Positions 26,499 to 35,367 of a stretch of DNA of 64,000 bases are shown here, piece by piece; the first letter of the stretch is position 1; each line of letters begins with the position of its first letter. Made by a program: the position numbers and the translations under genes. The notes below the pieces were generated by a model that was not told where the DNA came from, did no database searches, and saw only the letters and a list, made by a program, of their open reading frames with translations. This DNA comes from Sphingomonas sanxanigenens DSM 19645 = NX02 (lineage in GTDB: Bacteria > Pseudomonadota > Alphaproteobacteria > Sphingomonadales > Sphingomonadaceae): assembly GCF_000512205.2 (NCBI RefSeq), contig NZ_CP006644.1, positions 3,032,520-3,096,519 of the forward strand, read 5' to 3'.

Positions 26499-26962
26499 AC
26501 GATCCGTCCATCTTCGCCAGCCCGCGCGACCTGCTGACCGCCGAGGGCACCCAGCTTGGCCCCACGCCGTGGATGCTGATCGACCAGCAGCGCATCGATC
26601 GCTTCGCCGACGCGACCGACGATCGTCAATGGATCCATGTCGATCGCGAACGCGCCGCCACCGGCCCGTTCGGGCGGACGATCGCGCACGGCTATCTCAC
26701 GCTCAGCCTCGCCAACGCCTTCCTGCCGCAGCTCGTCGAGGTGCGCGGGTTCAGCCATGGCGTGAATGTCGGCACCGACCGCACCCGCTTCCTGGCGCCG
26801 GTGCCGGAGGGGTCGCGCATCCGCGGCGTCGGAGAGATCGTGAAGGTCGAAGAGGTCAAGGGCGCGATCCAGTCGATCGTGCGCATCACCATCGAACTCG
26901 AAGGGTCTGACAAGCCCGCCTGCGTCGTCGACACCATAAGCCGCTATTATCCGGAGGATTGA
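26495..26962 (+). CDS. MaoC-like enoyl-CoA hydratase
   Basis: A 155-residue single-hotdog R-specific hydratase. The hydratase-2 motif is clear: DDRQWIHVDRERAATGPFGRTIAHGYLTL (residues 42-70) with Asp42/43 and His48 as the catalytic pair. It should add water to a 2-enoyl-CoA to give the R-3-hydroxyacyl-CoA, which suits the MFE-2-like SDR of the same operon. Single-domain forms work as homodimers. The start overlaps ipdF and the stop is two bases before the isomerase gene. Confidence 0.87.
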   Translation: MNDPSIFASPRDLLTAEGTQLGPTPWMLIDQQRIDRFADATDDRQWIHVDRERAATGPFGRTIAHGYLTLSLANAFLPQLVEVRGFSHGVNVGTDRTRFLAPVPEGSRIRGVGEIVKVEEVKGAIQSIVRITIELEGSDKPACVVDTISRYYPED

Positions 26963-26964
26963 GG

Positions 26965-27351
26965 ATGCCTGCTCCCGAAGCCATGGTCCGTGCCGTCGAA
27001 ACCTATGTCGCGGCGTTCGACGCCGGCGACCCCGACATGGTCGTCGGCCTGTTCGCGCCCGACGCCACCGTCGAGGATCCGGTCGGCACGCCGCCGCATG
27101 TCGGCCATGCGGCGATCCGGACCTTCTATGCCAATTCGATGAAGACCGGCGCGAAGCTCAAGCTCGAAGGCCCGGTCCGCGTCGCCGTCGATACCGCCGC
27201 CTTCGCCTTCCACGTCACCTTCGCCGATCCGAACATGCGCGTCGACGTGATCGACCTGTTCAGGTTCGGCGACGACGGCAAGGTCGTCTCGATGAAGGCC
27301 TTTTTCGGCCCCACCAACATGATCGGTTTCGGACGGCCGGCCGATGCGTGA
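26965..27351 (+). CDS. ksi: steroid delta-isomerase (ketosteroid isomerase)
   Basis: The 128-residue protein is strikingly like the Comamonas testosteroni enzyme: VETYVAAFDAGDPDMVVGLF, ATVEDPVG, AAIRTFYANS and FRFGDDGKVVSMKAFFG. Catalytic residues fall at the classic numbers: Tyr14, Asp38 and Tyr55, with Asp97 for the Asp99 of the Comamonas enzyme. It moves a 5-ene or 5(10)-ene double bond of a 3-ketosteroid into conjugation (delta-4). This is direct evidence that the operon handles an intact steroid nucleus, not only HIP. The start is ATG 26965, eight bases after GGAGG; a TTG at 26959 is less likely. Confidence 0.9.
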   Translation: MPAPEAMVRAVETYVAAFDAGDPDMVVGLFAPDATVEDPVGTPPHVGHAAIRTFYANSMKTGAKLKLEGPVRVAVDTAAFAFHVTFADPNMRVDVIDLFRFGDDGKVVSMKAFFGPTNMIGFGRPADA

Positions 27352-28543
27352 AGCCGTCATCGTCTCCACCGCGCGCACGGGCATCGGCCGCGCCTATCGC
27401 GGCGCGCTCAACGACACCGAGGCGCCGGTGCTTTCGGGCCATGTCGTGCGCGCCGCGGTCGCGCGCGCGGGCATCGATCCGGCGCGGGTCGACGATATCT
27501 TCCTGGGCGTCGGCACCCAGTCCGGCACCCAGAGCTACAATCTCGGCCGGCTGACCGCCGCCACATCCGGGCTGCGCAACGTGCCCGGCTTCGCGCTCGA
27601 TCGGAAATGCGGCTCCGGCCTCACCGCGGTCGCGCTCGCGGCACGCTCGATCATCGCGGACGATATCGACGTGGCGGTGGCGGGCGGCGTGGAATCGATC
27701 AGCCTGACGCTCAACAAGCATGCGATGAGCTACCGCAACCGATCGGAAGCGGTGATCGCGGCCGAACCGCATGCCTATATGCCGATGATCGAGACCGCCG
27801 AGATCGTCGCGGAGCGCTATGGCGTCAGCCGCGAAGCGCAGGACGCGTTCTCGGCCGAAAGCCAGCGCCGCGCCGCGGCCGCGCAGGCGGAGGGCCGCTT
27901 CGCCGACGAGATCGTGCCGATCGAGGTCAGCAAGGCGCTGTTCGAGAAGGACGGTAGCGCCGCCGGCCACCGATCGATGACGCTCGATCGCGACGAGGGC
28001 ATCCGCGCGGATACCACCGCCGAGGGTCTCGCCGCGCTCAAGCCGGTCTACAGGGACGGCGCCGTCATCAAGGAAGGCCGCCACATCACCGCGGGCAATG
28101 CCAGCCAGCTTTCCGATGGCGCCTCCGCGCAGGTGCTGGTGTCGCGCGCGATCGCCGAGGCCGAAGGCCTGCCGATCCTCGGCATCTATCGCGGCATGCA
28201 GGTGGCCGCCTGCCCGCCCGAGGAAATGGGCATCGGCCCGGTGTTCGCGATCCCCAAGCTGCTCGACCGCGCCGGGCTCACCGTCGCCGATATCGGATTA
28301 TGGGAGATCAACGAGGCGTTCGCATCGCAGGCGCTCTATTGCCGCGACAGGCTCGGCATCGATCCCGAAAAGCTCAACGTCGATGGCGGCGGCATCGCGC
28401 TCGGCCACCCGTTCGGGATGACCGGATCGCGGCTGGTCGGCCATGCGCTGATCGAAGCGCGCCGGCGCGGGGTGCGCCACGTCGTCGTGTCGATGTGTAT
28501 CGCCGGCGGCATGGGCGCCGCCGGCCTGTTCGAGATCGTCTGA
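27344..28543 (+). CDS. thiolase family protein (acetyl-CoA C-acyltransferase)
   Basis: The 399-residue thiolase has nucleophile Cys89 (DRKCGSGL), WEINEAFASQ, GGGIALGHPFGMTGSR and VSMCIAGGMGAAGLFEIV with the second catalytic Cys. It is a second complete thiolase beside FadA6 and is not closely FadA5-like, so its substrate in the pathway is open; it may process later, smaller CoA thioesters. The start overlaps the end of the isomerase gene by eight bases. Confidence 0.88.
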   Translation: MREAVIVSTARTGIGRAYRGALNDTEAPVLSGHVVRAAVARAGIDPARVDDIFLGVGTQSGTQSYNLGRLTAATSGLRNVPGFALDRKCGSGLTAVALAARSIIADDIDVAVAGGVESISLTLNKHAMSYRNRSEAVIAAEPHAYMPMIETAEIVAERYGVSREAQDAFSAESQRRAAAAQAEGRFADEIVPIEVSKALFEKDGSAAGHRSMTLDRDEGIRADTTAEGLAALKPVYRDGAVIKEGRHITAGNASQLSDGASAQVLVSRAIAEAEGLPILGIYRGMQVAACPPEEMGIGPVFAIPKLLDRAGLTVADIGLWEINEAFASQALYCRDRLGIDPEKLNVDGGGIALGHPFGMTGSRLVGHALIEARRRGVRHVVVSMCIAGGMGAAGLFEIV

Positions 28544-28566
28544 AGATAACAGAGCGGGAGAGGGTT

Positions 28567-29316
28567 ATGGCGGGATTGCTGGAAGGAAAGATCGCGTTCG
28601 TCACTGGCGGCGCCGGCGGCATCGGTGCCGCGACCGCGCGCGCGTTCGCGGCGGAAGGCGCGAAGGTCGCCGTCGCCGACCTGAAAAATGCCGAAACCAC
28701 GGTGCAGGCCATCGTCGATGCCGGCGGTGAGGCCTATGCGATCGCGCTCGACGTCACCGACGAGGCCGCGGTCACCGCCGCGGTCGATGGCGTGGTCGGA
28801 AAATGGGGCCGGCTCGACATCGCCTTCAACAATGCCGGCGTGTCGCTGGAGGATTTCACGACGCCGTGGGACTCGGTGGCGCTCTACGACAAGGTCGCCG
28901 CGGTCAACCAGCGCGGGGTGATGCTGTGCATGGCAGCCGAGGTCCGCCACATGACCCGGCAGGGTTCCGGGTCGATCGTCAACACCTCGTCGGTCGCCGG
29001 CATGTCCGGCCTGTCCGGCCCCGGCTATTGCGCCAGCAAGCATGCGGTGGTCGGCCTCACCCGCTCCGCGGCGATGCGCTATGCGGCCGAGGGTATCCGC
29101 GTGAACTGCGTCTGCCCCGGCGCGATCAGCACGCCGATGACCGAGGGCGAGGCGTTGAGCGAGGAATCCCGCGCCTTCATGGCGCAGATGCACCCGATGA
29201 ACCGCATGGGCCGGGCCGAGGAAATCGCCGACGGCGTCGTGTTCCTGGCGTCCGACAAGGCGAGTTTCATCACCGGGCACCCGCTGGCGATCGACGGGGG
29301 CTATCTGGCGCGCTGA
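28567..29316 (+). CDS. SDR family oxidoreductase
   Basis: The last gene of the rightward operon, 249 residues, 23 bases after the thiolase with GGGAGAGGG before the ATG. Motifs: TGGAGGIGAATA (cofactor), Asp-containing VAVADLKN after beta2 (NAD preference), NNAGVSLEDF, NTSSVAGMSG, YCASKHA and CPGAISTPMTEG. A 3-hydroxy or 17-hydroxysteroid dehydrogenase is possible, but the family is too wide to say. A hairpin terminator follows 20 bases after the stop. Confidence 0.87.
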   Translation: MAGLLEGKIAFVTGGAGGIGAATARAFAAEGAKVAVADLKNAETTVQAIVDAGGEAYAIALDVTDEAAVTAAVDGVVGKWGRLDIAFNNAGVSLEDFTTPWDSVALYDKVAAVNQRGVMLCMAAEVRHMTRQGSGSIVNTSSVAGMSGLSGPGYCASKHAVVGLTRSAAMRYAAEGIRVNCVCPGAISTPMTEGEALSEESRAFMAQMHPMNRMGRAEEIADGVVFLASDKASFITGHPLAIDGGYLAR

Positions 29317-29336
29317 CGCACCCTTTCGCTTCGGGC

Positions 29337-29390
29337 CGCTGAGCCGTTACCGGTCGTCCGGCGGCAGCTCAGCGCCAAAGCGTGTTTTTC
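29337..29390 (+). terminator. Rho-independent terminator of the steroid operon
   Basis: CGCTGAGC (29337-29344) pairs with GCTCAGCG (29367-29374), an inner CCGG/CCGG pair stabilises the loop, and GTTTTT follows at about 29384-29389. It lies just after the last gene of the operon and before the antiporter gene. Confidence 0.55.
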
Positions 29391-29462
29391 CGTCGACAAG
29401 CGGTTGACCCGCCGTGCTGCGTTCGCAAAAACGGCGTCGGTCGCAGCAGTCGGGAAAACGCC

Positions 29463-31091
29463 TTGGAAACCATCACGATCGTCCTCGTCCTGCTGCTTGC
29501 CGTCATCGTGAGCGGTGTCATTTCGAGAATCGTGCCGATTCCGTTGCCAAGGCCGCTGTTCCAGATCGCATTGGGCGCCATGATCGGCCTCGTTGCCGAT
29601 TTGCGGGTCACGCTCGATCCGGAAATCTTCTTCCTGCTGTTCCTGCCGCCCCTGCTGTTCCTCGATGGCTGGCGCATCCCGCCCGATGAATTGTTCAAGG
29701 ACGGCAAGGCCGTCCTCGAGCTCGCGCTTGGCCTCGTCCTCTTCACCGTCGTCGGCATGGGGCTGTTCATCCACTGGATGATCCCGTCGATGCCGATCGC
29801 GGTAGCCTTCGCGCTCGCGGCGGTGGTCTCGCCCACCGATCCGATCGCGGTCTCCGCCATCGCCCAGCGGGTGCCGATCCCGAAGCGGATGATGCACATC
29901 CTCGAAGGGGAATCGCTGCTCAACGATGCGTCGGGCCTGGTCTGCCTGCGCTTCGCGATCGCCGCCGCGCTGACCGGCGCCTTCTCGGTGCAGGCCGCCG
30001 CGCTCAACTTCCTGTGGGTGGCGCTGGGCGGGATCGCGGTCGGCGTCGGCGTCACCTGGGGCGTCTCGCGCGCCAAGCGCTGGGTCACCCGCCGCTATGG
30101 CGAGGATGGCGGCGCGCAGATCCTGATCAGCCTGCTCATCCCCTTCGGTTCCTATCTCGTCGCCGAGCATGTCCATTGCTCCGGCATCCTCGCCGCAGTG
30201 GCCGCGGGCTTGACGATGGGCTTCGTCGAGACCAGCGGTGAGGTCGCCGCGACCACGCGGATGCGCCGCAACTCGGTGTGGGATACGATCCAGTTCGCGG
30301 CCAACGGCATCATCTTCGTGCTGCTCGGCGAACAATTGCCGATAATCCTTTCCGGCGCGGCCGAAATCGTCCGCACGACCGGCCATCACGAGACCTGGTG
30401 GCTCGCGATCTATGTGCTTGCGATCAACCTCGGTCTCGCCGCGCTACGCTTCATCTGGGTGTGGGTGTCGTTCCGCTGGACGCTGTTCCGTGCGGGCGAG
30501 TGGAAGCAGCAGCCGAACTGGCGCGCGGTCGCGGCGATGTCCTTCGCCGGGGTCCGCGGTGCCATCACCCTTGCCGGTGTGATGACCTTGCCGCTGGCGA
30601 TGGCAGATGGATCCCCCTTCCCCGCCCGCGATCTTGCCATCTTCCTCGCGATGGGGGTGATCATCGTCTCGCTGATCACCGCCAGCATCGGGCTACCGCT
30701 GCTGCTCAGGGGGCTGAAGCTCCCGGCGGAGCCCTCCCACCTGGCTGCGGAGGATGCCGCACGCGTCGCCGCCGCGCGGGCCGCGATCGAGGCGGTGGAG
30801 CGCGCCGAGCATGCGATGGCCGAGGGCCAGGCGGACGCCGACTTCTATGTCGCCGCCGCGGCGCGGGTGATGGACATGTATCGCGACCGCATCGAGCGCC
30901 ACGACATCGATACGCCCGATCAACCCTCTTTCCGCGAGATCGAGCGGATCGAGCGCGAGTTGCGGCTTGCCGGCCTCAAGGCCGAGCGTACCGAGCTGTT
31001 TCGCATGGTCCGCCGCCGCGAACTCGGCAGCGAGATCGCACGCAAGCTGGTGCGCGAACTCGATCTGCTCGAAGTGCGCTATGCGGCCTGA
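29463..31091 (+). CDS. CPA1 family cation/proton antiporter
   Basis: An inner-membrane Na+(or K+)/H+ antiporter of about 540 residues with some eleven hydrophobic helices. The family's ion-site motif is seen as VVSPTDPIAVSAI, followed by EGESLLNDASGLV and further on SFAGVRGAITLAGVMTLPL. A cytoplasmic C-terminal tail of ~120 residues is helical and rich in Arg, Ala and Glu. The frame extends to ATG 29382, but that first part reads FFRRQAVDPPCC and overlaps the terminator; TTG 29463, in front of ETITIVLVLLLAVIV, is preferred. It is a stand-alone gene. Confidence 0.85.
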   Translation: METITIVLVLLLAVIVSGVISRIVPIPLPRPLFQIALGAMIGLVADLRVTLDPEIFFLLFLPPLLFLDGWRIPPDELFKDGKAVLELALGLVLFTVVGMGLFIHWMIPSMPIAVAFALAAVVSPTDPIAVSAIAQRVPIPKRMMHILEGESLLNDASGLVCLRFAIAAALTGAFSVQAAALNFLWVALGGIAVGVGVTWGVSRAKRWVTRRYGEDGGAQILISLLIPFGSYLVAEHVHCSGILAAVAAGLTMGFVETSGEVAATTRMRRNSVWDTIQFAANGIIFVLLGEQLPIILSGAAEIVRTTGHHETWWLAIYVLAINLGLAALRFIWVWVSFRWTLFRAGEWKQQPNWRAVAAMSFAGVRGAITLAGVMTLPLAMADGSPFPARDLAIFLAMGVIIVSLITASIGLPLLLRGLKLPAEPSHLAAEDAARVAAARAAIEAVERAEHAMAEGQADADFYVAAAARVMDMYRDRIERHDIDTPDQPSFREIERIERELRLAGLKAERTELFRMVRRRELGSEIARKLVRELDLLEVRYAA

Positions 31092-31164
31092 GCGATGTTC
31101 ATATAAGGATATAAAGATTTCTTTATATGACGCTTGACGCGGATCGCTTCTTGCCCGATGCTGA

Positions 31165-31355
31165 GGATGTCGAGGTTCTTCGGTCGGGCTCGCCCCCGCC
31201 GAAGCTAAGACGGGAAGCCGGTGCGATGCCGGCGCTGCCCCCGCAACTGTAAGCGGCGAGCGGTTGGTCGATATGTGTCACTGGCGGCGTTCGCGCAGCC
31301 GGGAAGGCCAGACCATCCGTGCTGACCCGCGAGCCAGGAGACCTGCCTCCGACGC
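31165..31355 (+). promoter_or_regulatory. cobalamin riboswitch upstream of metE
   Basis: The leader of metE contains all familiar blocks of the B12 riboswitch: GGGAAGCCGGTGCGATGCCG (31212-31231), GCTGCCCCCGCAACTGTAAG (31235-31254), CACTG, CGGGAAGGC and the B12 box GAGCCAGGAGACCTGCC (31331-31347). When adenosylcobalamin or methylcobalamin is present it should switch off metE, so that a B12-dependent methionine synthase is used. GC-rich hairpin sequences at about 31362-31415 may be the expression platform. The outer limits are approximate. Confidence 0.93.
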
Positions 31356-31478
31356 GATAACGTCCACCGGCGGGGTGCCCGGTCTGGCCGCTTGCTCGTC
31401 CGCGGCCGGCCTTCGTGCGTCCGCGGCACTGGTGCGTGTGCCCGTCCGGTCCCCTGCCCTGCATCGGGGTATGTGAAA

Positions 31479-33773
31479 ATGACCGTCACCGTCGCCACGC
31501 TGGGATTTCCCCGCATCGGCCCGCGCCGCGAACTGAAGTTCGCGCTGGAGAAATATTGGGCCGGCAAGATCGGCGAGGCCGAACTGCGGGAGGCCGCGGC
31601 CGGCCTGCGCACCGCCGCCTGGGCGCGGCAGAAGGCATTGGGCACGGACTGGCTGCCCTCCAACGATTTCTCGCTCTACGACCATGTGCTCGATCTCAGC
31701 GTCATGCTGGGCGCGATCCCCGGCCGCTACCGCGCGGCCGCTGACGGGCCCGCCGATCTCGGCACCTATTTCGCGATGGCGCGCGGCAAGACCGGTGCCG
31801 GCGACGGCTGCGGCCACGCCCATGGCAGCGTCACCGCGGGCGAGATGACCAAATGGTTCGACACCAATTATCATTATATCGTCCCCGAGATCGAACCGGG
31901 CCAGACGCTCGCGCTCGGCCGCCTCAAGATCGTCGAAGACTATCGCGAGGCGAAGGCGCAGGGCTATGAGACGCGGCCGGTGCTGCTCGGGCCGGTCACC
32001 TGGCTCAGCCTCGCCAAGGGCCATGGCGTCGATCCGTTCGACCGGCTGGACGATGTGCTGGCGCTCTATGCCGATATTCTGCGCGGGCTCGCGCAAGCCG
32101 GTGCGGCCTGGGTGCAGATCGACGAGCCGATCCTCGTCACCGACCTGTCCGAACGTCAGCGGCTGGCCTTCACCCGCGCTTATGCCCGCCTTGCGCGCAC
32201 CGGCCCCAGGCTGATGCTGACCACCTATTTCGGCGGGCTGGAGGATAACCTGTCCCTCGCCGCCGCGCTGCCTGTCGCCGGCCTGCATGTCGATCTCGTC
32301 CGCGCGCCGGAGCAACTCGACGCGGTGCTGAAGGCGGCGCCCAAGGGTCTGCTGCTCTCGCTCGGCATCATCGACGGCCGCAATGTCTGGCGCGCCGATC
32401 TCGATGCGCTGCTCGCCCGGCTGGAGCCGGTCGCGGCGACCCGCGACCTGATCCTCGCCCCCTCCTGCTCGCTGCTGCATGTGCCGATCGACCTCGCGCT
32501 CGAACCGAAGCTGGATGAGGAAATCCGCCAATGGCTTGCCTTCGCGGTGCAGAAGATCGCCGAGCTCGACCTGCTCAGGCGCGCGCTGAACGACGGCCGT
32601 GCCAGCGTCGCCGAGCCGCTCGCCACCGCTGCCCGCGCCGCCGCCGAGCGCAAAACCTCGCCGCGCATCCATGACGCCGGGGTGCAGGCGCGGCTGGCGG
32701 CGGTGACGCCGGCGATGCGCGACCGGCAAGGCAGCCGCGCCGAGCGCAGCCGCGTGCAGGCGGAGGTGCTCGGCCTGCCGCCCTTCCCCACCACCACGAT
32801 CGGCTCCTTCCCGCAGACCGCCGACGTCCGCCACGCCCGCGCCGAACATGGCCGCGGCCATCTCGACGATGCCGGCTATGAGCAGTTCCTGCGTGAGGAG
32901 ACCGCGCGCGCGATCCGCTGGCAGGAAGAGGTCGGGCTCGACATGCTCGTCCATGGCGAGTTCGAGCGGAACGACATGGTGCAATATTTCGGCGAGCAGC
33001 TTTCGGGCTTCGCCTTCACCATCCATGGCTGGGTGCAGAGCTATGGCTCGCGCTGCGTTCGCCCGCCGATCCTCTATGGCGACGTCTCACGCCCGGCGCC
33101 CATGACCGTGGAGTGGTGGCTTTATGCCCAGTCGCTGACGGACAGGCCGGTCAAGGGGATGCTCACCGGCCCGGTGACGATCCTCAACTGGAGCTTCGTG
33201 CGCGACGACCAGCCGCGCGCCGCATCCTGCCGCCAGATCGCGCTCGCGATCCGCGACGAGGTGGCGGACCTCGAACGCGCCGGCTGCCGGGCGATCCAGA
33301 TCGACGAGGCGGCGCTGCGTGAAGGCATGCCGCTGCGCCGGCGCGACGGGCAGCCCTATCTCGACTGGGCGGTGGACGCCTTCCGCCTCTCCGCCGCCGG
33401 CGTCGCCGATGCCACCCAGATCCACACCCATATGTGCTATTCGGAGTTCAACGAGATCCTGCCCGCGATCGGTGCGATGGATGCGGACGTGATCTCGATC
33501 GAGACCGCACGCTCGCAGATGGCGTTGCTGGAAGGCTTCGCGCGCTATCGCTATCCCGGCGAGATCGGGCCGGGCGTCTATGACATCCACTCCGCGCGGG
33601 TGCCGACCGAGGCGGAAATGGTCGCACTGATGCGGCTGGCGCAGCACCATCTGCGGCCGGAGCAGCTCTGGATCAACCCGGACTGCGGCCTCAAGACCCG
33701 CCGCTGGGAAGAGGTGCGCCCAGCGATCGCGGCGATGGTCGCCGCCGCCCGCCGTTTGCGCGGAAGAGGCTGA
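31479..33773 (+). CDS. metE: cobalamin-independent methionine synthase
   Basis: MetE moves a methyl group from methyltetrahydrofolate-polyglutamate to homocysteine, in the cytoplasm. The 764-residue length is normal. The N-terminal domain starts VATLGFPRIGPRRELKFALEKYW; the catalytic C-terminal barrel has FPTTTIGSFPQT and the zinc/homocysteine ligands in HTHMCYSEF (His, Cys), SIETARSQ (Glu) and NPDCGLKTR (Cys). ATG 31479 was chosen since translation from it begins with the conserved TVTVATLGFPRIG; the frame upstream of it is riboswitch sequence. Regulation by the B12 riboswitch is clear. Confidence 0.96.
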   Translation: MTVTVATLGFPRIGPRRELKFALEKYWAGKIGEAELREAAAGLRTAAWARQKALGTDWLPSNDFSLYDHVLDLSVMLGAIPGRYRAAADGPADLGTYFAMARGKTGAGDGCGHAHGSVTAGEMTKWFDTNYHYIVPEIEPGQTLALGRLKIVEDYREAKAQGYETRPVLLGPVTWLSLAKGHGVDPFDRLDDVLALYADILRGLAQAGAAWVQIDEPILVTDLSERQRLAFTRAYARLARTGPRLMLTTYFGGLEDNLSLAAALPVAGLHVDLVRAPEQLDAVLKAAPKGLLLSLGIIDGRNVWRADLDALLARLEPVAATRDLILAPSCSLLHVPIDLALEPKLDEEIRQWLAFAVQKIAELDLLRRALNDGRASVAEPLATAARAAAERKTSPRIHDAGVQARLAAVTPAMRDRQGSRAERSRVQAEVLGLPPFPTTTIGSFPQTADVRHARAEHGRGHLDDAGYEQFLREETARAIRWQEEVGLDMLVHGEFERNDMVQYFGEQLSGFAFTIHGWVQSYGSRCVRPPILYGDVSRPAPMTVEWWLYAQSLTDRPVKGMLTGPVTILNWSFVRDDQPRAASCRQIALAIRDEVADLERAGCRAIQIDEAALREGMPLRRRDGQPYLDWAVDAFRLSAAGVADATQIHTHMCYSEFNEILPAIGAMDADVISIETARSQMALLEGFARYRYPGEIGPGVYDIHSARVPTEAEMVALMRLAQHHLRPEQLWINPDCGLKTRRWEEVRPAIAAMVAAARRLRGRG

Positions 33774-33852
33774 CGGCGGCGTCGCGCGTCGATCCAGCGG
33801 GGCGGCCGCGGGCGTTCCAGCCACGCTGAACGCCGCGATCGGTAGGGCAAGA

Positions 33853-34503
33853 TCAATAGAGGTCGTGGCGCACCGAATGCTCATAATGGGCATCGAGCGC
33901 CGCGACATCGGCATCGCCCAGTTCGGCGAGCGCGACCAGCACCTGACCGACCGTGGGCAGCGCCTTGCGATCGACCCGCGCGGCTTCGGACCACAGCCCG
34001 GCGCGGTTGATCGCCTTGCCGCAGTGGAACAGCACCTCCTCCACCGCGACGAGCGTGGCCGCTTTGGGCCGCCGCCCGCCCTCCGTCAGCCGATCGCGCA
34101 AAGCCGGATCGACCGACACGCGCGCGCGGCCGTTGATGCGCAGGAACACCTCGAGCCCCGGGAACAGGAACAGCATCGCCGCGCGATCGTCCTCCTCCAG
34201 GTTGCGCATCGATTCGATCCGGTTGTTGCCCGGCCAGTCGGCGAAGGCGACATGGTGCGGATCGATGACCTGCACGAACCCCGCCGGCCCGCCGCGCGGC
34301 GAGGCATCGAGCCCGCCCGCGCGCCCGGTGGCGAAGCAGAAGAAGGTCGCGACGCGCAGATAGGCCTCATGCTGCGCGACGATGCGGTTCAGCGTCGCCT
34401 TCTGGATCATCGGCGATGGCGGCGCGTAGAGCGCCCCGAGATCGGGGGCCGCGCACCGCTCGCCCCCGCTCACATCATCCGGCAGATCATTTTCGCCACG
34501 CAT
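33853..34503 (-). CDS. pyridoxamine 5'-phosphate oxidase family flavoprotein
   Basis: The 216-residue protein fits the split-barrel FMN family: ATFFCFATG..., GFVQVIDPHHVAFADWPGNNRIESMRNLEEDDRAAMLFLFPG is the typical FMN-binding beta-barrel run of the PPOX (MSMEG-1061-like) group. True pyridoxamine oxidase residues are not evident, so a general FMN or F420-type reductase is more likely. A GGGAGCGAG site stands before ATG 34503. It is divergent from the AraC-type regulator gene, 87 bases away, which may control it. Confidence 0.8.
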   Translation of the reverse strand: MRGENDLPDDVSGGERCAAPDLGALYAPPSPMIQKATLNRIVAQHEAYLRVATFFCFATGRAGGLDASPRGGPAGFVQVIDPHHVAFADWPGNNRIESMRNLEEDDRAAMLFLFPGLEVFLRINGRARVSVDPALRDRLTEGGRRPKAATLVAVEEVLFHCGKAINRAGLWSEAARVDRKALPTVGQVLVALAELGDADVAALDAHYEHSVRHDLY

Positions 34504-34590
34504 CGCTCGCTCCCTTCCGATGCATGCAAAATAGCGGACGAGACCTGGCGCCTGTAGCGCATTGGTGCCAATTTCTGTCATGATGGCGCC

Positions 34591-35367
34591 ATGGCGGACC
34601 TCTCGCTCGACATCGCGCTCCTCAATTCGGATACCGAGCCCTTCCTCTTCGTCGCGATCGGACGCGAGGAGGGAGAACGCGGCTCGGCGCCGCATGCGCA
34701 TGCGCGCGGGCAGTTGTTCGCGTCGATGCGCGGCGTGCTGACCGTGGGCGTGGAGCGCGCGGTATGGATCGTCCCCGCCATCCATGCCGTGTGGCTGCCG
34801 CCGCACCATGAACATTGGGCGGCCTCGCACGGCCCGTTCGAAGGCTGGGCGACCTATGTCGCCGAGAAAGTGTGCGCCACCCTGCCCGCCACGCCGCGGG
34901 CGATCCGCACATCCGGGCTGCTGCGCGAGGCGGTGCTGCGCGCGGCGGACTGGCCGCTGACGCCGCTCGATGCGGCGATGGCCAATGTCGCCGCGGTCAT
35001 CCTCGACGAGATCCGCACCCTCCCGCCCGAACCGCTCGGCCTGCCGATGCCGCGCGATCCCCGCCTCGCCCGGATCGCGCAGGCGCTGATCGCCGATCCC
35101 GCCGACGGCCGCGACCTCGATGCCTGGGCCCGCTGGGCCGGCGCCAGCGCCCGCACGGTCAGCCGCCGCTTCGTGACCGAGACCGGCTTCACCTTCACCG
35201 CCTGGCGCCAGCGCGCCCGGCTGCTGCGGTCGCTGGAGATGCTGGCGACGGGCGCTGCGGTAACGCACGTGGCGCTGGATCTGGGCTTCTCCACCGCGAG
35301 CGCGTTCATCGCGATGTTCCGGCAGGCGTTCGGGGAGACCCCGGCGGCGTATCGGCGGCGGCTTTAG
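34591..35367 (+). CDS. AraC family transcriptional regulator
   Basis: The 258-residue protein has an N-terminal cupin-like sensing half (HAHARGQLFASMRGVLTV, VWLPPHHEHW) and a C-terminal double helix-turn-helix of about 100 residues: LDAWARWAGASARTVSRRFVTETGFTF and VTHVALDLGFSTASAFIAMFRQAFGETPAAYRRR, the last being the AraC signature. It is a DNA-binding activator or repressor; the divergent flavoprotein gene or the agmatinase group are the likely targets. Its stop overlaps by four bases the convergent Ldh gene. Confidence 0.9.
   Translation: MADLSLDIALLNSDTEPFLFVAIGREEGERGSAPHAHARGQLFASMRGVLTVGVERAVWIVPAIHAVWLPPHHEHWAASHGPFEGWATYVAEKVCATLPATPRAIRTSGLLREAVLRAADWPLTPLDAAMANVAAVILDEIRTLPPEPLGLPMPRDPRLARIAQALIADPADGRDLDAWARWAGASARTVSRRFVTETGFTFTAWRQRARLLRSLEMLATGAAVTHVALDLGFSTASAFIAMFRQAFGETPAAYRRRL

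Noticed and set aside
31278-33026. A 582-codon minus-strand frame
   Set aside because: Antisense to metE and across the riboswitch, without family features.
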